DNA of 64,000 nucleotides, from assembly GCA_013397075.1 (NCBI GenBank), contig VWZS01008197.1, positions 620,001 to 684,000 on the forward strand, in the 5' to 3' direction. Below the pieces are notes generated by a model that was not told the DNA's origin, did no database searches, and saw nothing but the letters and a program-made list of their open reading frames with translations. This document shows, piece by piece, positions 54,371-64,000 of the stretch; positions within the stretch are counted from its first letter, which is position 1; the number at the start of each line of letters is the position of its first letter. This stretch comes from Rhabdornis inornatus. Lineage: Eukaryota; Chordata; Aves; Passeriformes; Rhabdornithidae. The position numbers and the translations under genes are program-made.

Positions 54371-54834
54371 AAGACTTTTTTTTTAAGTAATCACTTGTGT
54401 TTTATAGTGATTGGAGAGGCTTAGTATTTAGAAACAGACTATAAAATTCTTATCAGCATTTTTACAGAAAATTTATAAGGAGTTTTCAAACAGATTTCTC
54501 AACCTTCTGGAGGGGGGAAGTGTGTTAGTTCTCTGATATTCTGCAGCATTTCTCCATCCTTCTGTTACACAGCAATACTTCTTTATTGTCTGGTTTAGTT
54601 ATATGGATATTTACAAGTGTATTTGGCTCAGCAAATCATTTGGTGAAGACCTGATGATAGCTATACCTGGCTTGGGAGTCGTATGCTAGCGAGAGGGGGA
54701 GAAAAGCAATACTTACTTAATGGCAGTCCTGAAAGGAGTAATTTTGTGACCTTTGGAGAAAGGACTGTTTTGGGGGCATTTTCACCTCAGGCAAGTGCCC
54801 TGTGCATGTATCACTTCCATATGTACCTGCCTGA

Positions 54835-55340
54835 TCCTGCAGAGGTCAGCTGGGCCAGGGTGGCTTTTCTGACCAGGGCTCCTTGGTCAGCCCCTGGCTG
54901 CCATCCCATCTCCCTGTCCCTTCCGGCATGGTCATCTCCCTGTCCCTTCCGGCCTGGAAAGGCTGACCTGGAACAGAGCAAAAGGAATAAAATAGGTATT
55001 TATTGAAAGGATGCACTTTGGGCAGTGCAGGAGCCCAGCCAGGGCTACACCCAAATCAAATCCAAGATGGATCCTGGTCACGAGTTTTTACACTTTTATA
55101 AGTTTTGGTTCATCTGCATATTGGGGTCAATTATCCAACCACATCCCCAGGTTATAAAGTCTCAGCCCCCTCCTTGCCACCTTTCCCTCACCTTTGTTTC
55201 TTCTTTTTGGGTACAGGTTGTCCCTGATTCTCTAGCTGGAAAGGAATTGTTTTGTGTAACTACCCTTTGAAGAGACCTTACTAACGCCTAATATGAAGTT
55301 TCAGAGTTACACACTAAGCAGCAGAGATGCTGCAAAATAT
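54835..55340 (-). mobile_element. Endogenous retrovirus LTR, probable solo copy (boundaries approximate)
   Basis: Read on the minus strand, the order is LTR-like. A U3-like region is followed by a TATA box (CTTATAAAAG, complement of 55093-55102). A polyadenylation signal AATAAA lies about 90 bases downstream (complement of 54999-55004), then a GC-rich U5-like segment. Length is about 500 bases. No retroviral coding sequence flanks it, so a solo LTR left by recombination is the simplest reading. I could not find terminal TG...CA ends with matching target duplications, so both ends are uncertain. The plus-strand frames across it (54683-55270) are not genes. Confidence 0.65.
54907..54958. repeat. 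26-bp tandem duplication inside the LTR
   Basis: CATCTCCCTGTCCCTTCCGG followed by CATGGT, then the same 20 bases followed by CCTGGA. The two 26-base copies (54907-54932 and 54933-54958) are nearly identical, so the duplication is recent or is a feature of this LTR subfamily. Confidence 0.92.
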
Positions 55341-57120
55341 AAAAGCTAAAACTCATGGCATCAAAACCAGCCCGTGGAAAGTGATGGATAGCTGGGAGAT
55401 GGCATAAGGCAGAAGGGGTTTGCTCAAATGCAGTATCTCCTTTGGAGATATTTAGTTTCTAACCCTTGCTTCCCCTGCCCTTCTCAAGTGGTGATTTTTC
55501 CCTGCCCAGGTGTTGTTGCTCCTGTCACCTCTGGCCCTGGTGCTGGTGGTGCAGGCAGAGTTAAATAAGCATGAGGCTGCCTGCTGCTGAGCTCAGCCAG
55601 CTCGCTCCCAACCTGAGCAGATGGTTGTGCTGCTCAGCCTTCAGAGACAGGCTCTTTCTCTTCTAAGAGCAAATTAACCCATGGCTGGATCCTTGTGGAA
55701 TTGTGGGGGTTTTTTTTGCTAGCTTTTTTGTTTCTTGTTTTCCCACATAAAGGTCTGCAGGGCCTAAACAGGAGTCTGTCAGTATGAAAATTTAGCAAAA
55801 TAGTAGATGACTGTCACAACAGGAACTGTAATTTAAATATTAGTGTAAACCCTAAGCAAACCTTAGACTTTTTGTTGTTCATTTTCAGCTGTTTCCTGTT
55901 TGCTTACTCATCCATCTCTCAAGGCTCTGATTGTTTCAGGTTTGCAGCACATCGGTATGAATGTTCTTTACAGGGAAGCATCCTTAAAGCCATAAGATTG
56001 TTTTAATCTCTAGGGTATGTCTTGTTTGCCTGGGTCTTTCATTTGAAAGGAAAAAAAAAAAAACCAAAAAACACCTCTGCTGGTGGAATGGTTTCTTGCC
56101 TTTTTCCTCCCACCTTAGGAAAGAAGTTGTTGGTATTTCAGCCACACTTCTGTAATAATTTAATTCTTGTAGAAACAGAAAATTAGGTGAGGTGCATCCC
56201 TAGAGTTCTGCAGTTGGAGTAAGAGCAAGAGAAAAATTTCTGTCCTGAAGGAAAAAAATGTTGAAGTGGATCCCTTCCTTTCCCTCTCCCTCCTCTCCCT
56301 CATTTTCCTTTTCCTGCTTATTTTCTCTGTGAGTATACACCACCAGCAGCTGGCTGAGACTAGATCTTCAAAAGAACAGGGATTCTGAGGACAAGAAAGG
56401 GACAGAGAAATAGAAGGAGGAATACATTTTCCTTTGATTAGAAGAGAGCATGTGTGAGTTAGAAGAAATCCTTCTATGGTCATGAGCAGGTTAATGCAAG
56501 AACTAATGATTTTATGATACTAATAGTTGAAACAGTGGTGTTGCAATCATATAAAATATATTAAGGGTTTTAAAATTATTTTCATCATGCCAGTGCTGTT
56601 TGTATGTGTCTATTTTTTCAGCATTTTCAGCTGTTGAAATGAAGGATGCTTCCTTCCCTTTTAAACCATGTACCTTTTATGATTTTGAACTTTGAAAGAA
56701 ATCTTAAGTAGCTTAAAACCTGGTGTTTCTGCAACAAAAAAATCAACAAGCTATTAGGTCTGCTGCTAAGGTTTTGTATCCTTCACCTGGTAGAGCATTA
56801 TAATGGTGTCAGAGCTTACAAATATGCATAAAGAGAGGCAGAAAAAGTCCTGCTTTAGTCCAAAGGCAATCATACCATTGTAAAGAGATTACAGGAGAAG
56901 GGACAGAGTGCCCTTGAATGGAGCAGTGGGGTCCAGAACAATTCCTTGTGCAGCTCTGTGCTACACAGTGGAAAAAACTTGTGTGGGATGAAGGAACTGC
57001 ACAAGAAGCAAGACCTTATAAGAACAGCAAGGAAATTATGTAGGCTTTAAAGTTTGGCATGACTGCTCATGAAAATTTGTGGGATGAAGCATCCAGACCA
57101 TTTGGATCTGGAAGCACCTT
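55341..57120. other. Non-coding spacer with a GC-richer part at 55480-55630
   Basis: The segment 55480-55630 is richer in GC and in CTG/CAG-like trinucleotides. Past it lies AT-rich sequence with an A13-type run near 56050 and a polypurine/polypyrimidine tract near 56250-56310. A 107-codon minus-strand frame (56160-56483) is rich in R/E because of that purine tract and is not a gene. Confidence 0.42.
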
Positions 57121-57160
57121 AGATGAATGTTAGTTTGTGTAGATGAATGCTAGTTTGTGT
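57121..57160. repeat. 20-bp tandem duplication
   Basis: AGATGAATGTTAGTTTGTGT is followed directly by AGATGAATGCTAGTTTGTGT. There is one mismatch in 20, consistent with a fairly recent local duplication by slippage. Confidence 0.93.
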
Positions 57161-60100
57161 TTGGACACAGCAGAAAAATCTGTCTTGTGTGTACTGGCTT
57201 ATGCAAAAAGCAGCAGTTTGGCTTCAATGAGTAAGTACTTCTTGATTCCCTCCTTTTTCCCCTTAGGATGCAAAAGGACAGGTGATAGCAGAGATAATAA
57301 GCTACATAGAAGTACTAGAAAGAGTGTACTGAATAAATAAAAGCTGCTCTAGATGTTAGGAAAGCTGTGTAAAAAATGTAATGTTCTCGCTGAAATGCGA
57401 TGTCTCTCTGGGTGAAGCAGGCAGACTAACCAGATGCACTTATCAGACACTGCTGACAACAATTTGCTTGTTTTCTTTTCTCTAAGTGCTGAAAGATGTA
57501 ATTCTTTACAGATAGCAGTTCTAGTGACATGTATCCTTTTCTTCTTTCTCTTTTTTTTGTTTTCCTCTCACAGTTCCATTTGTTTTTTAATTCCAGTTGT
57601 GTAACTTTATTGATCTACAAATCAAACCACTACTTTTCCCTTTCGATAAGTGGATAGGAAGTAAATGAAAAGGCCCTGAACAGACAAATATTAGACAAGA
57701 CAAACCAATTGGCATTTACACCAGGGAAGCAAAGGTTGCATTGGTACCTAACAGAAATATTTCCAGATTACACTCCATGGACTCAGAATTGTGATTGATA
57801 AAAGGGGTGTAACCTCTATTATTAATGTGTTCATGGCCTTTTTTTGCCATGAACAAGGGATTCTCCAACAAATCCCAGCTGTGTTTTCTACATTAGGACT
57901 GAAGTAAAGGAATAAAAATATTACAAAGAGATTTTCATAATGCCTCAAAAAGTTCATGCCTTTTCCATTAAAATCCTGATGTGCTCAGGAAGAAGAATAG
58001 TGTTACTAACTTAATTATGTCAGCCTGGTGTTACACCTCTTTTATATACATCAGGGTGAACACCTTGTAGATATGAGGCATGTGTATACAATTTAGTAGA
58101 AGTTTTGTCACTTTTATGAAATCACTGTCCTGTGAGGTTCTGCTGCATTCATATGTTCCTCAGTAGAATTCCAAAAGTAGTCTGTCCTTTTTGAAGTACC
58201 GTGTTCTGCAAGACCTAATGAGGAACTTCTTCTAGTTAACCAAATTCGCAGCTTTTTCTGGCTTGACAGTGATTTACATCTCAATAAAAAAGCCTCAAAA
58301 TGTTATATATTTATAATGTCATGGCATTTAAGTAATAGTATCCTGATGTTACTTAAATTTGTAAGAAAAAAGTAAATATACCACTCAAGTAGGGAAAATA
58401 GGAAATAAGCTTTACTGAGTTTTATAAAGCTGACAATTTCAGACACTAAAAAGGATAACAAATCACCTGAAATAAAAAGAGGTCTTATCTTCTTTGGTAT
58501 AAGAAGGTTTACTTGCCTCTCATTTGTCCAGTTTCATAAACAAAACCTGTGTTCAGCTTCTGATTCTTCATCTTAAAGGTCACACTGGGTTTTCACAGGT
58601 TAGATGTATTGCATAATTGTCCAGAGCTGGGCAGCAATAATGGAGATATTGCAAGAAGGAATAAATGTAATCCCCTGAGAAGACAGGATCCATTAAGGTA
58701 TGAATCCAGTTTCCTGAGCACTATAGAAGTGATTGCACTGGAATGAGAGGATCTGCTGGAAGCTGCAGGTGTTTCTGTCTGCACAACAGGACACCAGCCT
58801 TTTGAAGTCTATCAGCTGAACTCATTGGACACCGTCTTCAAATTTCTTTTTGAGTTTCATTTTTTTAAATGGGAGGTTTCAGTAATGTCTAGTTTCAGTA
58901 GACATAGTTTCAGTCATAAAAGAAAATGTAGTTATCATAGTGAGAGTAGACTGAAATCTCCAGGAACCTGAGCTTTCCCAGCAACAGCTGTGGCCACCAC
59001 TGAATTTTTAATTTCTCTTTTGTGACTTCTTTTTTATTTATTTATTTATTTATTTGTAAAATTCCTCTGAATCATCACTTAATGTAAAGTGTCAAATTGA
59101 AGTTCAAGTCAATTTACAATCATTTACTCTTGCAGAGGAAGTGTAATTTTAGATATGGAACATGATCTGATGATTGGTTCAGCGTTTTTCTATCATTCTA
59201 TACAATTTTTTTGAAACAGTTATTTGTAACTATAAACATCTGTGTCATTTTCTTCCTTTTTCTGTTGCCTCATTTGGTCCACTTTGCACACACTAAGAAA
59301 GATGACTGTAGATTCTGGATTATAACAGAAGAAAATGGAAGGTGGTGAAAAAGCTGAAAATATTCTTGGCTAACATTGAGAGTGTCCAGGTATTTTTCAT
59401 CTTTAAAAAGAATGAGCCCAATTTGCAGCTCTTGAGGTCTGCAGATATTTTGTGAGATAAATTTCTGCTGTTGTGCATAGCAAGTACAAATAGACACTTA
59501 GACATAGATGGGTTGTGAGCATTTTTTTAATATATGAAAGCCCATGATGTTTGATCACATCAAAAAGACAGAATCTTTGGTTTATTCCCTTTTGTTGTTG
59601 CATACCAGAGTTCTGTTAAGCAGCTCTAGGGTGTGGCTGTCACCTGTTCAGTCGTTTTATGTGTGGGCTTTTCTCTCTTCCATACATTTTCCTTTATGAC
59701 GTAGATGAAAGTCACAATACTTGAGAAAAAAGTGTATATTTCAGACTGAAAAGGGATCACTAGCCTACTTGCTAGCAGATGCCTAGGTATTGGCAGGCAA
59801 AACTAGAATACTATTGTAATTTATTTAAAAAAACCTAGAGGCTGTGACTTCTTGCTTTGAAAGCACATACAAAACTATAAGTGTAATTTTTTTTAACCCC
59901 CCCAATGGTACTTGTTCTTAGAAATAAAGACTTTTACCCTTAAAAAATAGGATCCTGGGGTTGAAAGCGAGTAGGTGGATGTATGTATCTAATGTTAATA
60001 AACTGGACAGCACTCTATTCATGGAAATCTGTTATTTTGTGCTTAGCTTTGGTATCACTCTTTTGAGTGCCAAAGACACTCTTGTTTGGCCACTGCCTCT

Positions 60101-61129
60101 GATCTTCCAGAGCCAGTACTTATGGACACATGTGGAATAACAGCTGGTGGTGGCTGCAAAATCCAGGTGCAGGTGTCAGGAGCACATTTTTCCAGCTGTG
60201 CCATCTAGACATTTTCTTTTGTTGTGTCTTAGCTGTCTTCACTTCTGGCTTTGGTGCACAGGGGAGCAGCCCATGGGATGTTTGGTGGGCCAGTTTAAGA
60301 CAACCTCTTGTCATCTTTGATGCTTTTTGTGTTGAATCAGTTAAGTGAGAGTGATTTAACTGCATTTATGCTTCATTTGAAAGAAACAGAACAGTTGGTC
60401 TTGAAATTTGGGAATGACACTGGGTATGTTAAATATTACATAAACATGGTCTGCTCTAGATGTTTTGCTCTGAAGATAACTTATAGGTCAGAAATAAAGT
60501 TACTATCTTCTTGTCTCAAAGCACTTCACATAATTGTATTATTTTATCTCTTTATGGCTTGATAGTATCTCTGAATCTTTTCCCAGAGCGGGTGGCAGTG
60601 TTTCCATAGCACCGTTAGGTCAGAAGAATAAAGGCATACTGGGTTGTTAATGAAAAGTTGTGTACAAAAACTTTCTTCTAATATGATAAAACTAAATACT
60701 CGTCAGTTTGTTCATGGTTAAGGTTCTTTAAAAAAAAGACGAAAAACCAAGAACAAAGAAAAAACAACAAAGGTATAGTGGATTTCCTATAGTTTTAATA
60801 ATTTTCTGTTGGTTTTTTTTTCCCCTACTATATTCGGGGATGTAGGTGTAATGTACATAAACTGCTTCAAAATTAAACAGGCTTCTATGACATGGAATTG
60901 TAAAATGCCCAAAAATTCAGTGTTATAGTGCAAGTATACTCTGTCAATAAAATACATAATTGGGAGGGTTGGACCAATTTGGCAATTAAAAGTGATTGAG
61001 GACTTGTCTCAGAGGAGCAATCTCTTTTAGAGCACTGGAAAGCTGCCCGTGTAACATGAGTTAACACAAAGTTATGTGTCAGCAAGCTATGCAGACCCAG
61101 GCCCTCTTGGAAACTTTATGCTGCTGTAT
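57161..61129. other. Non-coding spacer, nothing recognised
   Basis: AT-rich DNA with a (TTTA)n microsatellite at 59033-59055 and short frames only. Pairs of opposite-strand frames around 60120-60365 are mutual shadows. No interspersed repeat was recognised. Confidence 0.43.
59033..59055. repeat. (TTTA)n microsatellite
   Basis: Five TTTA units run on from a T-rich lead. Confidence 0.92.
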
Positions 61130-61470
61130 AAAAAAATGCCAAAGCTGGCTGTGAGTAGAGCCTGGGTCCTGCTTCGACCCTGCCCTGAGCATCAGTGACC
61201 GGAAAGCAAAATCCCCTTCTCACAGGGATGCGGACAGAGGCGGCTGAGCTTTGTGGGGACAAGGAGCAGCCGGGCAGGGCTCTCCCTGCCGGAGCTGCAG
61301 GACACTCCTCGGGGTGAGGAGGAGGTCACCTCATTCTGCAAACCCAACAAGGCCATTCAATCCACAAGTGGGGCCAGGGGTGCCAATTAGCAGCAGCTGT
61401 GCTGGTGAGGCTGGGATGTGGACAGCTGGGAGCTGGACCCAGACAGCCCTCTCCTGCCACGTGGAAGCAA
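61130..61470. other. GC-rich, CpG-containing patch
   Basis: About 340 bases with higher GC and several CpGs (CTTCGACC, GACCGGAAAG, GGATGCGGACAG, AGGCGGCTGAG, CCTCGGGG). An 86-codon frame crosses it without a recognisable domain. No terminal repeats or polyadenylation signal were seen. Possibly an old repeat, a small promoter or a regulatory element. Confidence 0.3.
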
Positions 61471-61639
61471 AAATTACAAAGGAGCACAACAACTTTGTGC
61501 CTTATGGATGATTCATTTATTTTTATTTTCTCAATTGCCTTTTAGTGGTTTGTTTATCTATTTGTTTCCTTTTTCCCCCTTTCTCTGTTTATTTTCATTC
61601 TCTCTGTTCCCTCCGATGCAGTGCTGGTTGTGGTACTTA

Positions 61640-61940
61640 GTTCAGCACAGCGTTCAAGATCATCCTATCTAATATAATAGATGTGGAGCCAGGGCTTGCT
61701 CATTATCTAAGAGGATGTGAAAACAAACTCGACTAAGGAAGAAACTGGTAATCCTGTATGAACCACAGTAAAGCACGAGAAAATGTTTTACTTAAAAACT
61801 TGTGAATATATTTTTTGAAGTGTGAGCTGATCCAATATTTGGGTTCAAATCCTATTGACAGTCTGAGAGCACAATTAAAATATCTGAAGTTATCTTCGCG
61901 CTCAAAAGAGACGGCAAAGGCTGAAGCTGAGTTGCTCTCC
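61640..61940. promoter_or_regulatory. Candidate CNE
   Basis: Non-repetitive, motif-dense sequence includes GATCATCCTATCTAATATAA near 61659, a GGTAATCC bicoid-type core near 61748 and retained CpGs (TTCGCGCTC near 61895, GACGGC near 61910). A 67-codon frame at 61815-62018 has no recognisable domain. Regulatory role is inferred from texture. Confidence 0.33.
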
Positions 61941-62132
61941 CATCTTCAGACAAACTGTCTGGGTCTTGTTTTAGGAAGCTACTGTGTACAGGCTGCTTTT
62001 ACTGTCTCCCTTCTCTAAGTTGGAATTATTTTATCATTTCCTGTACAAGGAACTGGAAAGTCTGATGTATTACAAGGCGTCTAAGTCTTAATGACTAAGA
62101 TTTTTCCTGAAACCTTTGAATTTCAGATTTCA

Positions 62133-62153
62133 AAAGATTTTTTAAAAATCTTT
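62133..62153. other. Perfect 10-bp hairpin
   Basis: AAAGATTTTT, one T, then AAAAATCTTT. The arms are exactly complementary. Confidence 0.85.
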
Positions 62154-62167
62154 GACATACTCTGAAG

Positions 62168-62212
62168 GTGTTCCTTTTTCAAAAGGATCCTTGACTGAAG
62201 GAAAAAGAACAC
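62168..62212. other. Imperfect hairpin, 12 paired bases
   Basis: GTGTTC (62168-62173) pairs with GAACAC (62207-62212). After one bulged C, TTTTTC pairs with GAAAAA. The loop carries a small inner palindrome AAGGATCCTT. It is too short and too loop-heavy for a standard microRNA precursor. Confidence 0.7.
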
Positions 62213-62301
62213 TATGTCAAACCTTTTTCTTTTCTCAAATAATGAGTAAAGGGAACTGGATCATCAGACTTCTTTTAGTCTCTACAGCAATGTAGCTTAA
62301 G

Positions 62302-62307
62302 TGAAAC
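62302..62307. repeat. Left target-site duplication of the solo LTR
   Basis: TGAAAC, identical to 62818-62823 on the other side of the LTR. A 6-bp duplication is typical of avian alpha/beta-type (ERVK-like, class II) integration. Confidence 0.85.
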
Positions 62308-62817
62308 TGTCACTGGTGCGGGTTTTTGGGGTCCCCCTGGGATCCCTGAGACTGCCACGAGCAGTCCTCAGCGACAGAGCACACTTCCAAGCTTGGCCCA
62401 GATAGAATTTGGCTTGGAGCGAGCTCTCAAACCAGCAGGGTGAAGAGATCGGAATATGAAGAAAGGCACAATTCCATGGTTTATTTCATGAAGGCATCCC
62501 ATCTAGCATATCCAACGGTTAGGGTTTTTATGTCTTTAGAGGGTTTTACACTTTTCACCAATAACCAAGGGAATTCTAAATTCTAACCAAACCATGAAGG
62601 ATTTTACGTTCAAAACTAGCTTATAGATACTAAAAGAAAGTGAACCAGTAATATTACAGATAGATAACAAGGGGTCCAGCAATGGGGCTTGCATTCCTTC
62701 TTGGGTTCGTCGTTCTATAAGCAGTTTGTTATCTTTTAAGCTATGGTTTTCCAGGGAGCCTGTGCTGGGAACTTAAAAGGGTTTTCTGCTTTAAGAATAT
62801 CTTCTGCTCCCTCCACA
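62308..62817 (-). mobile_element. Complete ERV solo LTR, 510 bp, class II (ERVK-like)
   Basis: The element begins TGTCACTGG and ends CTCCACA on the + strand, giving canonical TG...CA termini, and is flanked by identical TGAAAC hexamers. Orientation is set by an AATAAA signal on the minus strand (complement of 62480-62485) about 335 bases in from the U3 end. A TATA-like CATAAAAA lies upstream of that signal (complement of 62525-62532). After the signal comes a GC-richer U5-like part of about 170 bases. No primer-binding site or gag/pol/env sequence adjoins either end, so this is a solo LTR left by LTR-LTR recombination. The intact target duplication points to a relatively young insertion. The exact family name cannot be given without a library comparison. 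Confidence 0.88.
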
Positions 62818-62823
62818 TGAAAC
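62818..62823. repeat. Right target-site duplication of the solo LTR
   Basis: TGAAAC directly after the terminal CA of the LTR, matching 62302-62307 exactly. Confidence 0.85.
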
Positions 62824-64000
62824 CTTGAAGTGAAGTGCTTCCTTTTGGAAATTGGCAACCACGCACACAAAAAAATAAGGTAATAAGTAAAAAGTACATA
62901 TTACCTCATCTGTAGGAAACCCTGTAAAGTGTAGCAGCTCCTTTATGTTGCTCTGATGCCAAAGAACACGTTGCAGACTTCATCTTCTGTATGAGTAAGA
63001 TTTGCAAAGAGTTTTACTGATGTTCAGAAAAATACTGTTTGTCTGACTGGATTTGACTCAGCCCCATTGAAATATAATGCAGTGAGGCTGCCCTATGTGG
63101 TAGTTTTCACTGCTTCAATTTTGTACAGTATGTCTTTAGCTGGAAGAAATATGTCATTGAACACCTTTTACAGGTACGTTAACTAAGTTTTGTAATGCAC
63201 AGAGCAGCTCTGCCCTGGAAAGAAGACTTGCATGAGTAGGAATGATAGCAAAAAAGATGACATTTTCATGTCTGCTTCAGCCTTCCAGAGTACCTTTGTT
63301 TGGGATTTAAAGAGAAAACCCTGTGGAAGATGGAATATCATCCAGAAAGCATTTTTTGTGTCTGTGCTTGTATATTGTCCCTATCTATAGACAGGGTCAT
63401 TAAGAAACTAGAATTTACATCCGTAATCCTAACAAAAGGAGACTTACATGCCATGATGCTTCAGATGCTCACTCATCACCTCACTTTTCTCTTATTTGAA
63501 GTCATTGGCCCAAGTTCTTTATGGTTTTATGATTGGACCTTGAAAGACATTAGCAAGTTTTTCAACATGCCAAGTCTCCCACTAAAAAAAACAAGCCTTT
63601 TGTCTAGGAGCTTGAAGGCAATAAGAGATCTAAATATCTGTCTTCTGGCTCCTCATTGTCACCCTGCTGGTGGAGATGACGTTCATTTCCATTTAGAAAT
63701 ACTACCACATACTCATATTGTCTGTTTTAGCTAGGGAGGGTTAAATAAAACCTTCCATTTTTTTATTATGTGGGACACTATCACACTTCTGCACTTAAAA
63801 TGAGCATTAAAATGATATTGCCTTTTTTTTTTAAAGACTTTGTATGGAATATAGCAGCAGTGTCTAACCAGTGTTCATGTGACTTCTAAGTAAGCTGAGA
63901 AAGTTAAATCTCTTGTCAGTTGTATATTTGGTAAAGGAGAGGTTGGCAGGAACATTTCACAGGGAAGAGCTAGATGTCTGTAAATTAAAGAATGCTGAAA
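62824..64000. other. Non-coding spacer, no gene recognised
   Basis: AT-rich to mixed sequence. A 144-codon plus-strand frame (63300-63734) opens with TTG rather than ATG (first ATG at the eleventh codon) and has no recognisable domain, so it is not called. Confidence 0.42.

Noticed and set aside
62168..62212. microRNA precursor
   Set aside because: The stem is only 12 paired bases with a large loop, shorter than a typical precursor.
63300..63734. 144-codon plus-strand open frame
   Set aside because: It opens with TTG, has no recognisable domain or splice context, and is of a length expected by chance in 64 kb.
1..64000. CRISPR array, operon or prokaryotic genes
   Set aside because: No regularly spaced direct repeats, no ribosome-binding sites and no dense coding; the window is vertebrate-type non-coding DNA.

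Overview
This window looks like non-coding DNA from a bird nuclear genome. It is AT-rich. Its longest open reading frames are about 130-145 codons, with no recognisable protein domain, no bacterial-style gene spacing and no ribosome-binding sites. The bird assignment rests on a degraded CR1 LINE 3' end at about 50640-50925, which ends in the avian-type 'ttctgtgattctatga' tail. It is supported by retroviral solo LTRs with compact avian-like architecture and by a very low density of interspersed repeats. A songbird is possible from the look of the LTRs, but that is impression rather than proof. One undetermined base (N at 21843) shows this is an assembled reference.

I could not support any protein-coding gene, tRNA, rRNA or CRISPR array. 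The window reads as a gene desert or a very large intron.

Layout: 1-7500 is AT-rich spacer with a (TAA)n microsatellite, an A-rich tract and a possible regulatory block near 5100. Blocks of CpG-containing, motif-dense, non-repetitive sequence occur near 7560-7830, 13540-13990, 16080-16620, 26260-26960, 27430-27950, 35400-35960, 39600-39960, 51380-51620, 52800-53240, 53860-54370 and 61640-61940. These have the texture of conserved non-coding elements (CNEs), but conservation cannot be tested from one sequence. Mobile DNA is concentrated in the last 14 kb: the CR1 fragment, a minus-strand LTR at about 54835-55340, and a complete minus-strand solo LTR at 62308-62817. The solo LTR has TG...CA ends and identical 6-bp target duplications. 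Homopolymers (C16, T22, T20, C12), a G-quadruplex-capable run at 38662 and a few perfect hairpins complete the picture.

If the CNE blocks are real, the simplest reading is a regulatory landscape serving a developmental gene outside the window. No evidence of a new coding system was found.
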